A stretch of 64,000 bases of DNA. It comes from Lewinella sp038528965 (GTDB lineage Bacteria > Bacteroidota > Bacteroidia > Chitinophagales > Saprospiraceae). The stretch's first letter is position 1. Each line of letters begins with the position of its first letter. Under the pieces are notes generated by a model that worked only from the letters and a program-made list of their open reading frames with translations, had not been told where the DNA came from and did no database searches. Where the stretch lies: positions 62,001-126,000 of the forward strand of contig JBCBEC010000010.1 in the NCBI GenBank assembly GCA_038528965.1. The letters are read 5' to 3'. This document shows, piece by piece, positions 25,574-34,292 of the stretch. Made by a program: the position numbers and the translations under genes.

Positions 25574-28500
25574 TTATGGGACAACTGCATACAGGGCCTC
25601 ATTAAATTGCTTGCTCTGCATCTGATCCTGTGGCCGCTGGAAAGGATGCAAGACACAGTAAATAATGGTTTGCCCCTCTATCATTAGCCCTGGCTGACCT
25701 TCGTATTCAGCAACGCTTACTGCCCAACGAAATGAATCGGTAGTAAATCCCATGGTCTTAATGGCTTGCTGTAGATCCTGTTGGGTGCTTATCCATTCTA
25801 CGGGATCTTCGATACTGTCGAGGCTAGGTCTAGCCTCCTCACTGGGGTAGAGGACCATCCAATTAAGTGGGATATTGAAATAGTGTACATAGGGGACCTG
25901 GGTAGAAGGGGTAAGATTGAGCAATGCTTGCCGCCAATCTGTTTGTTGATTGGGGTACTTTTCCTTTAGCTGTTCGGCTAAATATTGGTTGCCGGGAAAA
26001 CCGCCGGCGGGAAAGTTGACGAAGTAGCTTTCCGCCAAATAGCGTTTCATGGCCTGGTCTTTTTTCCGGAAAATATTGAAGTGACGCGCCGAACGCAAGC
26101 TAGGCCCATTGTCTCTTTCACCTGCCAACACAGTGCGGAAATTGTTAAGCAAGGCTTCGTTTTTACCCACGTTACAGCCTACTACATTGATCATAGTACA
26201 ATCATTGAGTAGCTCTTCTGGTAGGCTTTCCCTATCGGGATTTGCCAATAAGTGTTGTAAGGTTTGAGGACTACACCGTGGGCCATCTGGATAGACGGGG
26301 AGATTAATCCCCGTCCATTCGTTACCGTGCACAACCAGGTTTATCTTCTCCCAGGGGCCGTGCAGCGGCGGATTTTGTTCTAGGTATTGCATCACCTCTC
26401 GCAAACTCCGGCATTCTTTTTCCACCAAAGGTGTATGCGCCTGTTCATCTGTGCTGTAGTACTGTAGGGCACTGGCAAAGTAGCTGTTTCTGGTCCCTTG
26501 ATCTTCGCCCAGAATAAAGGTCACTTCCGAAAAAGGCTGTGGTTGTACCACCATCTCGTCCGAGCTGCAAGATGCGAGGCTCAAGGCTAAAACTGGCAGT
26601 AGTAGGGTAAAGAAACGACGACTTAGCTTCCAACTCGCGATCAGTAAGAGACCGATGAGCAAAACAACTCCAATAATCACACCAGCCTTCTGATTTGCTT
26701 TACCACCCGCTAGCAATTCTGTACCACTCATACCGAAGATTTCAAGCTCGAATCCTACGGCGTCATTACTCACTCCTTGGGGTAAAGGTAGGGGCTGTTT
26801 TACAGGTACCAATTTGTTGGGGTCTTCGTTAGAAACTTCCTTCTCCACGGCTACAAAAGAGGTGAAATTAGTCAGTAGGTTGTAGGCCAAGCCCAGGCGA
26901 GTGGTTTCCTGCTGATCTGCTTCGCTCAAATCGTACATTCTGAAATCGGAGAGATTGCGAATTCGTTCCCGAGCCCAGAGGTACTTCAGGGCAGCGTTGC
27001 GGTCACTATGCTGAGCTTTGGAAACATCAATTCGCAGGTCAACGCGTTTGCTTTCGACTTCTACCTTTTCTGCCTTGCGAAATGGCCAAATACCGGTATT
27101 CGAAGCTACCTTTTCGCGGGTATAACCGTTCAAAACGATTTCTCCTTTAGGGCTACCGCGAAATTTGCCAAACAGCAGCACTGGGCGTTCGCCCAACACA
27201 TCGGGCAGGCTAAGTGGTTCCAGATCATAGGCTTCAAAACCGCCTTCAAATCGGGTTTGGATTTGGGTAAACAATGGGTTTTGGATGTACCGACTCAGTT
27301 TAGTAGCGGCTTCCTCCGCAGCAACTTCATCCGTAACAATAAAAGGTTGCCCTTGGCCAGCTCGAGCCAAGCCTTCCATCAAATGCCGATTGACTGAACT
27401 TCCAATGCCAAAAGAGAATAGATTGGCCTGATTAAGGTTTTGCCGCACCAGGTCGAAGGCTTCGTCTTCTACGGAAACGTATCCATCGCTCACGACCACA
27501 ATAGAGCGGGAAACATCTGGCCGGTAGCGTGGAAAGTTCAAGCACTCTTGGAGAGCCGGCAGTAAGCTGGTGCCGCCACCGCCACTTAAGGTATTAAGGA
27601 ATCGCTCCGCCTCCTGCAGGTTATCCGGTGTTGCGGAAACAGATGCAGTTGACCACCACTGGTGTCCACCAGCAAAGACCATGATATTGAATGCATCCAC
27701 TGGGCGAAGCCGACTAATCAACTGCCGCATGAGTGATTTAGACACAGAGAGTGGAAACCCACGCATGGAGCCTGATACATCCATTAAGAAGATGTATTCC
27801 CGTGGTGGAACAAGGTCTGCATCTACCGCTTTGGGCGGCTGGGCCATGCACAAAAAGAACTGCTCGTCACCATCATCATAGACGAGTACCCCCGTCTGGA
27901 TTTCGTTTCCCTGAAAGCTATATTCTAAGATAAAGTCGCGATTCCCCGATTTACGTTCCGCCGCTAGTAGCTCAATTTGTACAGCATCTTTACTAGCGGA
28001 ACGAACAGCAATATCGTGGGTGTTGGAGGTGACTGACTGCAATGGCATGCCACCGTCCAGATAAACTTGGAGGGCAAAATCATAGGAAGGGGCGCCGCCT
28101 TCTGTAGAATAAGGCATGGCGGTGTAGCCACTATTGCGACTTTCAGCCCCATCGGTGTAGCGCGGCCCCACTACGGTTGGGTAAAGGAATTGATAAACAC
28201 CGGCCTCGGGAAGTAGAAGCTCCGTGTAGCGGAGCTCTATTTCCACTCGGTCGCCGGGCATAATGTTTGCCACGTTCATCTGGAACACATTGGGGCGTTC
28301 CTGCTCAAGAAGAGAGGCGCGTTTTCCCTCTTGTTTGGCCGCTTCGTAAGTGGCACGAGCGGCTTCTTTTTCTTGTATTTCTGCTTCGATGATGCGCTCA
28401 CCAATTTTCATCCGCATACCATATACCGCAGATTGGCTACTGCCGGGGAATACATAAATGGCTTCAATAGGCACCTGCCCCGTGTTTTCGTAAACCTGGG

Positions 28501-28690
28501 TGACCACCACATCCGCAATCACACCAGCGATATTGACGTCGGCAGAGGTACTGCGTAAGGGGAGGGTTTCCATGCCATTATCGGCCGTAGTATTCACCTG
28601 GAAATATGGGGATAAAGGCGCAGTATCGTCTTGGGCAAATGCATTTGCACTGGCCAGGAGGCTAAATAATAAGAAGAGGAACTTGTTCAT
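25574..28690 (-). CDS. VIT/VWA protein with internal lipobox and a C-terminal clan-CD-like domain
   Basis: 1038 residues with a signal peptide (to ~19). Residues ~30-165 are a VIT domain ('ADVVVTQVYENTGQVPIEAIYVFP'). Residues ~298-460 are a VWA domain with an intact MIDAS (Asp304-x-Ser306-x-Ser308 in 'FLMDVSGSMRG'; 'GGGGTSLLPALQ'; 'VVVSDGY'). A membrane helix (669-687) ends in basic KLSRR and is followed at once by a second hydrophobic run ending in a perfect lipobox, 'LALSLASC' (Cys708). The remaining ~330 residues contain 'INLVVHGNEW' (His788-Gly) and 'MINVVGCNVGK' (Cys839), the order and context of clan CD cysteine peptidases such as caspases and gingipains. It looks like a sorted VIT/VWA protein fused to a lipoprotein peptidase. 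The peptidase reading is inference. Confidence 0.78.
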   Translation of the reverse strand: MNKFLFLLFSLLASANAFAQDDTAPLSPYFQVNTTADNGMETLPLRSTSADVNIAGVIADVVVTQVYENTGQVPIEAIYVFPGSSQSAVYGMRMKIGERIIEAEIQEKEAARATYEAAKQEGKRASLLEQERPNVFQMNVANIMPGDRVEIELRYTELLLPEAGVYQFLYPTVVGPRYTDGAESRNSGYTAMPYSTEGGAPSYDFALQVYLDGGMPLQSVTSNTHDIAVRSASKDAVQIELLAAERKSGNRDFILEYSFQGNEIQTGVLVYDDGDEQFFLCMAQPPKAVDADLVPPREYIFLMDVSGSMRGFPLSVSKSLMRQLISRLRPVDAFNIMVFAGGHQWWSTASVSATPDNLQEAERFLNTLSGGGGTSLLPALQECLNFPRYRPDVSRSIVVVSDGYVSVEDEAFDLVRQNLNQANLFSFGIGSSVNRHLMEGLARAGQGQPFIVTDEVAAEEAATKLSRYIQNPLFTQIQTRFEGGFEAYDLEPLSLPDVLGERPVLLFGKFRGSPKGEIVLNGYTREKVASNTGIWPFRKAEKVEVESKRVDLRIDVSKAQHSDRNAALKYLWARERIRNLSDFRMYDLSEADQQETTRLGLAYNLLTNFTSFVAVEKEVSNEDPNKLVPVKQPLPLPQGVSNDAVGFELEIFGMSGTELLAGGKANQKAGVIIGVVLLIGLLLIASWKLSRRFFTLLLPVLALSLASCSSDEMVVQPQPFSEVTFILGEDQGTRNSYFASALQYYSTDEQAHTPLVEKECRSLREVMQYLEQNPPLHGPWEKINLVVHGNEWTGINLPVYPDGPRCSPQTLQHLLANPDRESLPEELLNDCTMINVVGCNVGKNEALLNNFRTVLAGERDNGPSLRSARHFNIFRKKDQAMKRYLAESYFVNFPAGGFPGNQYLAEQLKEKYPNQQTDWRQALLNLTPSTQVPYVHYFNIPLNWMVLYPSEEARPSLDSIEDPVEWISTQQDLQQAIKTMGFTTDSFRWAVSVAEYEGQPGLMIEGQTIIYCVLHPFQRPQDQMQSKQFNEALYAVVP

Positions 28691-29317
28691 AGGGAGTCTG
28701 GTTTTTGTGTGTAAGAATTACACCAAAATTGAGGTAGCAGAAGTTGATTTTAAACAGCGACTGAGTAAGTGTGGTAGTTGACTGAGGATCCGTAGATCAG
28801 GACTAGCGTGTACGGCAGTCCGCGGTTGTAAGGAGCAAAATATTACCTTTTGTGGTGGTCAGTAATTAAACTAGAAATAGGCTCAGAATTGGAGCTAGAG
28901 AAGTGACAGGGGGGTGTCCTAGCTCAGTGTCTCGACAAGTATTGTATAAACAAGAAAATTATTTATCTGACATTTTTGTACGAATGAGTATGAATTAGTG
29001 ACAGTTTCTGCAAAAATGTATCCGATTTACTGCATTTTACCCCCACTCCAAGCTAGTTTAAACCCTGTCACTGATAAATCCTTTAATATTGTAACGATTT
29101 TAGTTATTGTAACATAGCTAAAGAGACAACAAACACCCAGTATTGCAGTTATGCACAAATGACCTACGGTTCTGCTCCACGCAGTACTGAATGTCACTTT
29201 TCTTAGTGAGCGCTTTCTCCGTCTAGCATTTTTGAACAAACACTTGCACAACGTAGAGGAATAAACATGCAGAGATAATGTGGTTGAGTTCCCCCTTGTC
29301 CACTCTTATCCTACATG
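28691..29317. other. Intergenic stretch without a recognisable gene
   Basis: About 630 bases between the VIT/VWA start and the leader hairpins of the acyltransferase. Small open frames here have no recognisable motif and no coding-like bias. The part around 28960-29260 is AT-rich and could hold promoters for either side. I see no repeat of the other intergenic families. Confidence 0.6.
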
Positions 29318-29409
29318 GCTACCCCTGTTTATTCGGGTAGCTGCCCAGGTAGATGAACATGCCGAAACCGTGCTCGCTGTCAAGCCATGTCTTGACACTA
29401 GCACGGTTT
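29318..29409 (+). promoter_or_regulatory. Two tandem hairpins in the leader of the acyltransferase gene
   Basis: Hairpin 1: GCTACCC (29318-29324) with GGGTAGC (29335-29341). Hairpin 2: AAACCGTGCT (29365-29374) with AGCACGGTTT (29400-29409), continued inside by TGTCAAG (29378-29384) with CTTGACA (29391-29397), loop CCATGT. Hairpin 2 ends in TTTT and lies 66 bases before the start codon at 29476. This could be an attenuator, or the terminator of an unrecognised small transcript. Confidence 0.6.
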
Positions 29410-29475
29410 TGCTGTTTATGGCCTTTCAGGTATTTGTCCATTGCGATTCTTTTTCACTACAAAATTACGCAGGTG

Positions 29476-30207
29476 ATGATCTGTTATTTCCGTGAGATCC
29501 AAAGCCAAGAAGAAATGATCGATTGGCTGAAAATTCGTTACACTATTTACAACAGCACTCGTTGCGCTGGTTTCCTTTCTGAAAATGAGATGGAAATTGA
29601 TATCGATGCTTACGACTTGCAATCCAAACACTACGGCTTGTTCGTGGAGGAGGCAGACCAGCAGAAATTGATTGGTGGTTTGCGTATCATTCAAAATCGA
29701 CCCGTTTTGTCTTCTATTCGAACCCTGGAGCAACTGGATCTTCTTCAGTACTGTGAGGACAAGCAGGAGGAAGTACTGCCAATCCTAAGCTACTTCCCAG
29801 ATGATAAAGAGACGCACTTTTCACCTTTACTAGCTAACAATCCGCTGGCAACTGAAGGCAGCCGTCTAGTCCTCAACAAGGAGTATCAATCACTGCGATT
29901 GGCCAAGTTCATTATTAGTAATGCCATTGTCCTGCACCTGAGAGCAGAGGATGATTGGGTGGCCTTTGTATCCTGCAATCCATTGCACGCCCGTCTATAT
30001 CGGAGCTTTGGTTTTGAAGAGGTTTGTGAGCACAAAACCTGGGCCAAGGATGCGCCCGTGAGCGCACTTTACCTCCGGGGCCATCAGTTGGATCAGTCCA
30101 AGCGCCCGGAGTTGGAGGCGATGGTACAAGAATATAATCGTAATGGCTACACGCGTTACCAGCACGTACGCAAAACTGCTGCTGCGCCCTTACGCCGGAC
30201 GGCCTAA
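29476..30207 (+). CDS. LuxI-superfamily N-acyltransferase (acyl-homoserine-lactone or N-acyl amino acid synthase-like)
   Basis: 243 residues from the ATG at 29476. The conserved pattern of the autoinducer-synthase GNAT group is present in order: Arg21 ('IRYTIY'), the acidic cluster Asp42-x-Asp44-x-x-Asp47 in 'EIDIDAYDLQSKHYGLF' (canonical E-x-D-x-x-D), Arg70 in 'IGGLRII', and Glu127-x-Ser-Arg130 in 'ATEGSRLVL' (canonical E-x-S-R). A GNAT motif B-like segment follows ('AFVSCNPLHARLYRSFGFEEV'). Such enzymes join an acyl chain from acyl-ACP or acyl-CoA to an amine such as homoserine lactone or an amino acid. No LuxR-type receptor gene is adjacent. The ICMT-like methyltransferase gene follows after 94 bases. 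Confidence 0.75.
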   Translation: MICYFREIQSQEEMIDWLKIRYTIYNSTRCAGFLSENEMEIDIDAYDLQSKHYGLFVEEADQQKLIGGLRIIQNRPVLSSIRTLEQLDLLQYCEDKQEEVLPILSYFPDDKETHFSPLLANNPLATEGSRLVLNKEYQSLRLAKFIISNAIVLHLRAEDDWVAFVSCNPLHARLYRSFGFEEVCEHKTWAKDAPVSALYLRGHQLDQSKRPELEAMVQEYNRNGYTRYQHVRKTAAAPLRRTA

Positions 30208-30301
30208 GCTTTGTCATCTCGGCCCGAAGTTCTATTTTTCCACGCTGTTTCGTCTGACGGCCTAGCAGCATTTTGTGTGTACAACAATCATAATCTAGAC
30301 T

Positions 30302-30943
30302 ATGACTCCCAAACTGAAATCGATCCTTCTATTCGTTCTATTAGGTATTGTACTTCCACTTATCGGGCGCCTTTCTGGTTTATTGGATCCACGTATCATT
30401 CTACTGGCAGTTGCCTCTGCATTGGTTTTTCTGACCCAACCTACACCGCAACTAGAAGAAGCTAAAGCGCAGGCTGGTACCGATAAACAGTCTTTCTGGT
30501 GGATTACTGTTATGTCTTTGCTTTCGTTGCACGTACCGCTAATCGAGTGGGCATACTTTCATGATTTGCAAACCCAATATGATTGGACTTTCCCGCTAGG
30601 GGCAGCACTCCTGGTTTTGAGCATCATTTTTCGGGTTTGGGCCATTCAGACGCTGGGACGTTTTTTCACCGCCACTGTGCAAATAGTTGATGAGCACCAG
30701 GTGGTCCAGACTGGGCCCTACGCATTGGTGCGGCACCCCAGTTATACTGGGGCCTATTTGTCGTATGTGGGTACGGGGATCATGCTCGAAGCATGGTGGG
30801 GCTTGGCTTTCGCTGCTGTAGCAATGGGAATTGCCTATTACCAGAGAATTAGTGCGGAGGAAGAAACCTTATTGGCCCATTTTGGTGAAGCCTATGAGCA
30901 GTACAGCCAGCGGACCAAGCGTTTGATTCCGTTTGTGTTTTAA
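30302..30943 (+). CDS. Isoprenylcysteine carboxylmethyltransferase-like membrane methyltransferase
   Basis: 213 residues with four to five membrane helices. The C-terminal half carries the ICMT/PEMT signature: 'LGRFFTATVQIVDEHQVVQTGPYALVRHPSYTGAYLSYVG' (G-P-Y-x-x-x-R-H-P-x-Y) and 'RISAEEETLLAHFGEAYEQY' (E-E ... Y-x-x-Y). Family members use S-adenosylmethionine to methylate carboxyl or other groups of lipophilic substrates at the membrane. Bacteria have no prenylated CaaX proteins of the usual kind, so the substrate is open. It may act on a product of the neighbouring acyltransferase, which is speculation from context. Confidence 0.85.
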   Translation: MTPKLKSILLFVLLGIVLPLIGRLSGLLDPRIILLAVASALVFLTQPTPQLEEAKAQAGTDKQSFWWITVMSLLSLHVPLIEWAYFHDLQTQYDWTFPLGAALLVLSIIFRVWAIQTLGRFFTATVQIVDEHQVVQTGPYALVRHPSYTGAYLSYVGTGIMLEAWWGLAFAAVAMGIAYYQRISAEEETLLAHFGEAYEQYSQRTKRLIPFVF

Positions 30944-31038
30944 GGAGGTCTCAGGCCAAGGTGGAACAATAGGCGCATATCACGGATTCTGCTATAATAC
31001 CACTCTTGGCTGATTTAGCTGAGTTGGTTGTGTTAATT

Positions 31039-31111
31039 CAGCCTTCTGTGTCGGCTGTGGTTAGTTGAATTGGTTGTGTTGGTGAATTTAGTTCGGTCTC
31101 CTGCGTCGACC
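31039..31111. repeat. GGYC/GRCC-type hairpin units
   Basis: Two units in reverse orientation to those at 15.7 kb: CAGCC...GGCTG at 31039-31057 and GGTC...GACC at 31095-31111, joined by AACTAA-type linkers (read on the minus strand). The first unit's AGCC/GGCT arms differ from GGCC/GGCC by a compensated pair. Confidence 0.7.
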
Positions 31112-31421
31112 TTAGTTAGTTCTTCTGTAAATAAATGATCGAGTAGAAATCTTTGGCTGAAGAGACGCATTGCAATGCGTCTGTACATCAATGACCGTAA
31201 CTGTTGATTTTTACACCTGCGTATTTGTGTGTCAATAATTGATTCATGGAGTTGGAATAGGTTGTGTTAGTTCAGCCTCCTTACACTTGCGCCGAAGACT
31301 TCACCTACCGCTTCGGTGGACATAGTTTGGATTGCTAGCAGAATTCTAATTCTCATTCTAACGCTAATTCTACCTACCTCACTTTAACTGCCACTTTCAT
31401 TTTGATTGAGATTGCCATTCT
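31081..31421. repeat. Long intergenic element, copy A (inverted relative to 49280-49664)
   Basis: The sequence from 31081 to about 31383 reappears reverse-complemented below 49664 with only a few substitutions (for example GTTGGAATAG versus GTTTGAATAG) and one 15-base difference. The 15 bases belong to a perfect 20-bp palindrome, AGACGCATTGCAATGCGTCT (31162-31181), intact here and missing its left part in copy B. After 31383 copy A lacks about 38 bases present in copy B. No open reading frame of note is inside. Confidence 0.85.
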
Positions 31422-31483
31422 AATCCTAATTCTAATTCTAATTCTAATTTTAATTCTAATTTTAATTCTAATTCTAATTTTTA
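31418..31483. repeat. (TTCTAA)n hexanucleotide tract
   Basis: About eleven imperfect copies of ATTCTA/ATTTTA in a row, running into the last codons and stop codon of the AraC gene (stop at 31474-31476). Minus-strand forms (TTAGAAT) occur at 15532-15566, 49273-49313, 49391-49418 and, degenerate, at 59146-59172. Confidence 0.8.
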
Positions 31484-32355
31484 ACCCTATTCCGATGCAG
31501 TGATAACATATACTGCTTGGGCGAAAGCCCTATCTTGCCTTTAAAAGCTCGGATGAAATAAGAAATGTTCTCGTAGCCAATTTCGTAGGCCACCTGGGTA
31601 ACACTCATTTCCTGCTGCTGTAGTAGACGCAAGGCCTTCTCAAGTCGCTGTTCCTTAAGCCATTGTTGTGGTGTGGTGTGAAAGTATTGTTTAAAATCCC
31701 TTCGAAAAGTACTCTCGCTGCGCCCCGTCAGGTAAGCGTAGTCCTCTACTTTCAGGGGCTTATCGTAATTCTGCTCCATGAAAGTGCGGATATTCCGCTT
31801 CTGGGGTAAGGTTAATTGAAACAAGAAATTGGCGAAACGCTGATCGCCCGCCAGCTTGTTGAGAAGGAGCAGGAGCTCTATTATTTTCAACTCCAACAGG
31901 TTGCGGTCCTTTAGTGTCTGGGCGCTGTAGATTTCCAAGAGTGCGGATACAAAGGTTTGCAAAGGAGAGACGAGCTCAAATTTGAGGTGATTTGGTACGG
32001 CTTTGCGGTCTACTTGCGTGACCTTACTGTTGGCCAGAAAGTTATGGATTATTTGATCGTCGAAATAAAAGAGTACACTCTCAAAATTACCTGATTCTGG
32101 CAGGAGGTCGGTCACGTAGTAAACGCCACGCGGGATGAATACCAACTCACCTGCTTTGACCGTAATAACCTCATCGTCATAAGTTCGAATACGCTGTTCA
32201 CCGGCCTGCACCATGGAGATCACATGGTTGGAGATATAGCCCTCGCGCTGAACCACGGCTTCGCTCAATGACTTGCGCAGAATACAGACGTTTCCATCGC
32301 GCATGATGGTTTGCACGGCGGGGCTATCGAATAAGCGTTGTGGGATCAGGATCAT
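31474..32355 (-). CDS. AraC-family transcriptional regulator with cupin-like sensor
   Basis: 293 residues. Residues ~25-110 form a cupin-like beta domain ('ISMVQAGEQRIRTYDDEVITVKAGELVFIPRGVYYVTD'). The C-terminal ~100 residues are the two-HTH AraC domain ('KPLKVEDYAYLTGRSESTFRRDFKQYF', 'SVTQVAYEIGYENISYFIRAFKGKIGLSPKQYM'). It resembles ExsA-like AraC proteins of Bacteroidota that control small detoxification or metabolic gene sets. It lies 88 bases after the pirin gene on the same strand and could be co-transcribed. The stop codon is inside a hexanucleotide repeat tract. Confidence 0.9.
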   Translation of the reverse strand: MILIPQRLFDSPAVQTIMRDGNVCILRKSLSEAVVQREGYISNHVISMVQAGEQRIRTYDDEVITVKAGELVFIPRGVYYVTDLLPESGNFESVLFYFDDQIIHNFLANSKVTQVDRKAVPNHLKFELVSPLQTFVSALLEIYSAQTLKDRNLLELKIIELLLLLNKLAGDQRFANFLFQLTLPQKRNIRTFMEQNYDKPLKVEDYAYLTGRSESTFRRDFKQYFHTTPQQWLKEQRLEKALRLLQQQEMSVTQVAYEIGYENISYFIRAFKGKIGLSPKQYMLSLHRNRVKN

Positions 32356-32443
32356 CTTCGCTGGTAATTTTGTTCCAAGATCGAGTTAATGCCTCTCGAA
32401 AAATAGTCCAAATTGTGCAGAAGTGCTGCTTAGGCTTTAGTGA

Positions 32444-33316
32444 TTAGGAGGGTAATGGAATATAAGTGTTATCACCGGGTACCACTGGAAATTCGCGTGC
32501 CGCCCAATCTCGTTTAGCTTGTTCAAGCTTTTCTTTACTGGAAGAGACGAAATTCCAATGTAGGAAGCGCTCTTCCGGAAAGGCTTGCCCACCAAACAAT
32601 AGCAAACGTGTACCCGCTTGTAAGTCTACACAACATTCATCTTCCGTTTTGGCGATGAGCATTTGTCCGGCGGCGATTTCTTCATCCTCCGTTTGTACCG
32701 AACCCTTGACCACAACCAGCGCAATTTCTCCACTTAGCTGCCCTTTAATATCCAAAGTAGCTGTTGTTTCGGAATAGGCATCAACCATAAACAAAGGGCT
32801 GTAAACGGGTAGGGGAGATCGGCGACCGTAGCCTTCACCTGCTACCAAAGTCAGGCGAATACCGTTTTCTTCCCATTGCGGTAGCTCATTTGGAGCGAGA
32901 TAAGCAAAGCTGGGTGCGATATCTTCTTGCTCTTTGGGGAGTGCTACCCATACCTGGTATCCGTGCACCGAATGGGTATTTCCATCTCTCAAGTGTTGAG
33001 GAGTACGTTCCGTGTGCGTCACGCCGTAACCCGCAGTCATAAAGCCTACGGCGCCTGGGGTAATCAGTTGCACTGCACCGGTACTATCCCGATGCTCCAT
33101 TTCTCCCTCCAACAAGTAGGTAAGCGTAGATAGCCCAATATGGGGGTGCTGATCTACATCCATATATCGACCCGGGCCAATAGTGGAAGGGCCCATATGA
33201 TCGATAAAGGTGAAAGGCCCAACTTGGCGTTTGCGACGAAATGGAAGTAGGCGACCAACCATGAAGTTACCAATGTCTCTACTACGTTCTTCAACCAGCA
33301 TTTTGTTATTGCCCAT
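32444..33316 (-). CDS. Pirin-family cupin protein
   Basis: 290 residues from the ATG at 33316; a TTG at 33370 and an ATG at 33301 are alternatives. The N-terminal pirin cupin has the metal-site pattern 'PFTFIDHMGP', 'DVDQHPHIGLSTLTYLLEGEMEHRDS' (His-x-His ... Glu) and 'GVTHTERTP'. The C-terminal cupin is 'ALVVVKGSVQTED ... TRLLLFGGQAFPEERFLHWNFVSSSKEKLEQAKRDW'. Members include quercetinase-like dioxygenases and redox-linked regulators. Divergent from the SDR gene across a TetR-type operator, so likely induced with it. Confidence 0.92.
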   Translation of the reverse strand: MGNNKMLVEERSRDIGNFMVGRLLPFRRKRQVGPFTFIDHMGPSTIGPGRYMDVDQHPHIGLSTLTYLLEGEMEHRDSTGAVQLITPGAVGFMTAGYGVTHTERTPQHLRDGNTHSVHGYQVWVALPKEQEDIAPSFAYLAPNELPQWEENGIRLTLVAGEGYGRRSPLPVYSPLFMVDAYSETTATLDIKGQLSGEIALVVVKGSVQTEDEEIAAGQMLIAKTEDECCVDLQAGTRLLLFGGQAFPEERFLHWNFVSSSKEKLEQAKRDWAAREFPVVPGDNTYIPLPS

Positions 33317-33403
33317 ATGCGAATAGCTCTGTGTTTTCAGGAAGGTAGCGCCTTTGAAGAGGAGGTGCAATGCAAAAAAGTGAAAAAAATGGAAGAATTA
33401 TTT

Positions 33404-33450
33404 GGAATGTTCGTTCTAATATCGCACATTTGTATCAGAACGAACGTTCC
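33404..33450. promoter_or_regulatory. TetR-type double operator over the SDR promoter
   Basis: GGAATGTTCGTTCT (33404-33417) and AGAACGAACGTTCC (33437-33450) are inverted copies with one mismatch, spaced by 19 bases. Each arm contains GAAC/GTTC palindromic halves typical of TetR sites. A -7-like CACATTTG lies between them at 33425-33432 and a TTTG at 33401-33404 could be the -33 box, so binding would block the promoter. The TetR gene at 34364 is the obvious candidate repressor. Confidence 0.75.
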
Positions 33451-33484
33451 AAAACAGAATTTTAACCAAATCAACAAATGAATC

Positions 33485-34243
33485 ATGAGTAAATTATCAG
33501 GTAAAGTAGCAGTAGTAACCGGCGGAAACAGTGGAATTGGTTATGCCTCAGCTGCAGCTCTCAAAGCCGACGGAGCACAAGTAATTATCACCGGACGCTC
33601 GGCTGAGAAGGTTGCTACTGCCGCCGCAGAATTGGGCGTAAAAGGCATTGTAGCAGATGTATTGGACCTTTCTGCCTTGGGGCAGGCGGTGGAGCAGGTA
33701 GGAGAGGAGTACGGTAAAGTAGATATCCTTTTTGTCAATGCCGGCGTATTTGAACCAGCTCCCGTTGGACATATTAGTGAAGAGATGTTTGATCGTCAGA
33801 TGGGCATTAACTTTAAGGGAGCGGTTTTCACCGTCGAGAAGTTTCTTCCCATCTTGAACGATGGTGCATCGGTGATTAACCTATCCTCTGTGAACGCTTA
33901 CACGGGCATGCCAAACACGGCGGTTTACGCGGCTTCCAAAGCGGCCTTGAATTCTTTTACCCGTACTGCGGCTACTGAGTTGGCACCCCGAAAGATTCGC
34001 GTTAACGCAGTAAACCCAGGCCCGGTTTACACCCCTATTTTCGGTAAAACCGGAATGCCAGAAGAGCAATTGAACGGCTTTGCGGCGGCTATGCAGGACC
34101 GCGTACCACTGAAGCGTTTTGGCCAACCAGAAGATATTGCCAAATTGGTAAGCTTCCTGGCCTCGGATGATGCGTCCTTCATCACTGGCGGTGAGTACAA
34201 CATTGACGGTGGAATCAACGTCAATCCGCTCTTAGTGGGGTAA
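33485..34243 (+). CDS. Short-chain dehydrogenase/reductase (SDR)
   Basis: 252 residues, classical SDR. 'VVTGGNSGIGYASA' is the TGxxxGxG cofactor motif, 'FVNAGVFEP' the NAG motif, 'INLSSVNAYTGMPNTAVYAASKAALNS' supplies the Ser, Tyr148 and Lys152 of the active site, and 'GGEYNIDGGINVNP' the C-terminal substrate loop. The Gly-Arg-Ser after beta-2 ('IITGRSAEK') favours NADP. It probably reduces a reactive carbonyl compound. Controlled from the operator at 33404-33450, followed by a hairpin terminator and then the TetR gene. Confidence 0.93.
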   Translation: MSKLSGKVAVVTGGNSGIGYASAAALKADGAQVIITGRSAEKVATAAAELGVKGIVADVLDLSALGQAVEQVGEEYGKVDILFVNAGVFEPAPVGHISEEMFDRQMGINFKGAVFTVEKFLPILNDGASVINLSSVNAYTGMPNTAVYAASKAALNSFTRTAATELAPRKIRVNAVNPGPVYTPIFGKTGMPEEQLNGFAAAMQDRVPLKRFGQPEDIAKLVSFLASDDASFITGGEYNIDGGINVNPLLVG

Positions 34244-34292
34244 AAAATTTGCCACAAACTGGAACACTTATTCCAAATACGGTAAATTTGTT

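Noticed and set aside
26560..26720. Frameshift or sequencing error joining two genes in the VIT/VWA protein
   Set aside because: The frame is continuous through the helix and lipobox, with no start codon before the second hydrophobic segment and no run of identical bases that would suggest an indel; a genuine fusion is more likely.
29027..29251. 74-codon minus-strand frame in the gap before the acyltransferase
   Set aside because: Composition is not protein-like (Arg/Lys/Cys-rich start without structure), no motif, and no supporting context; treated as chance.
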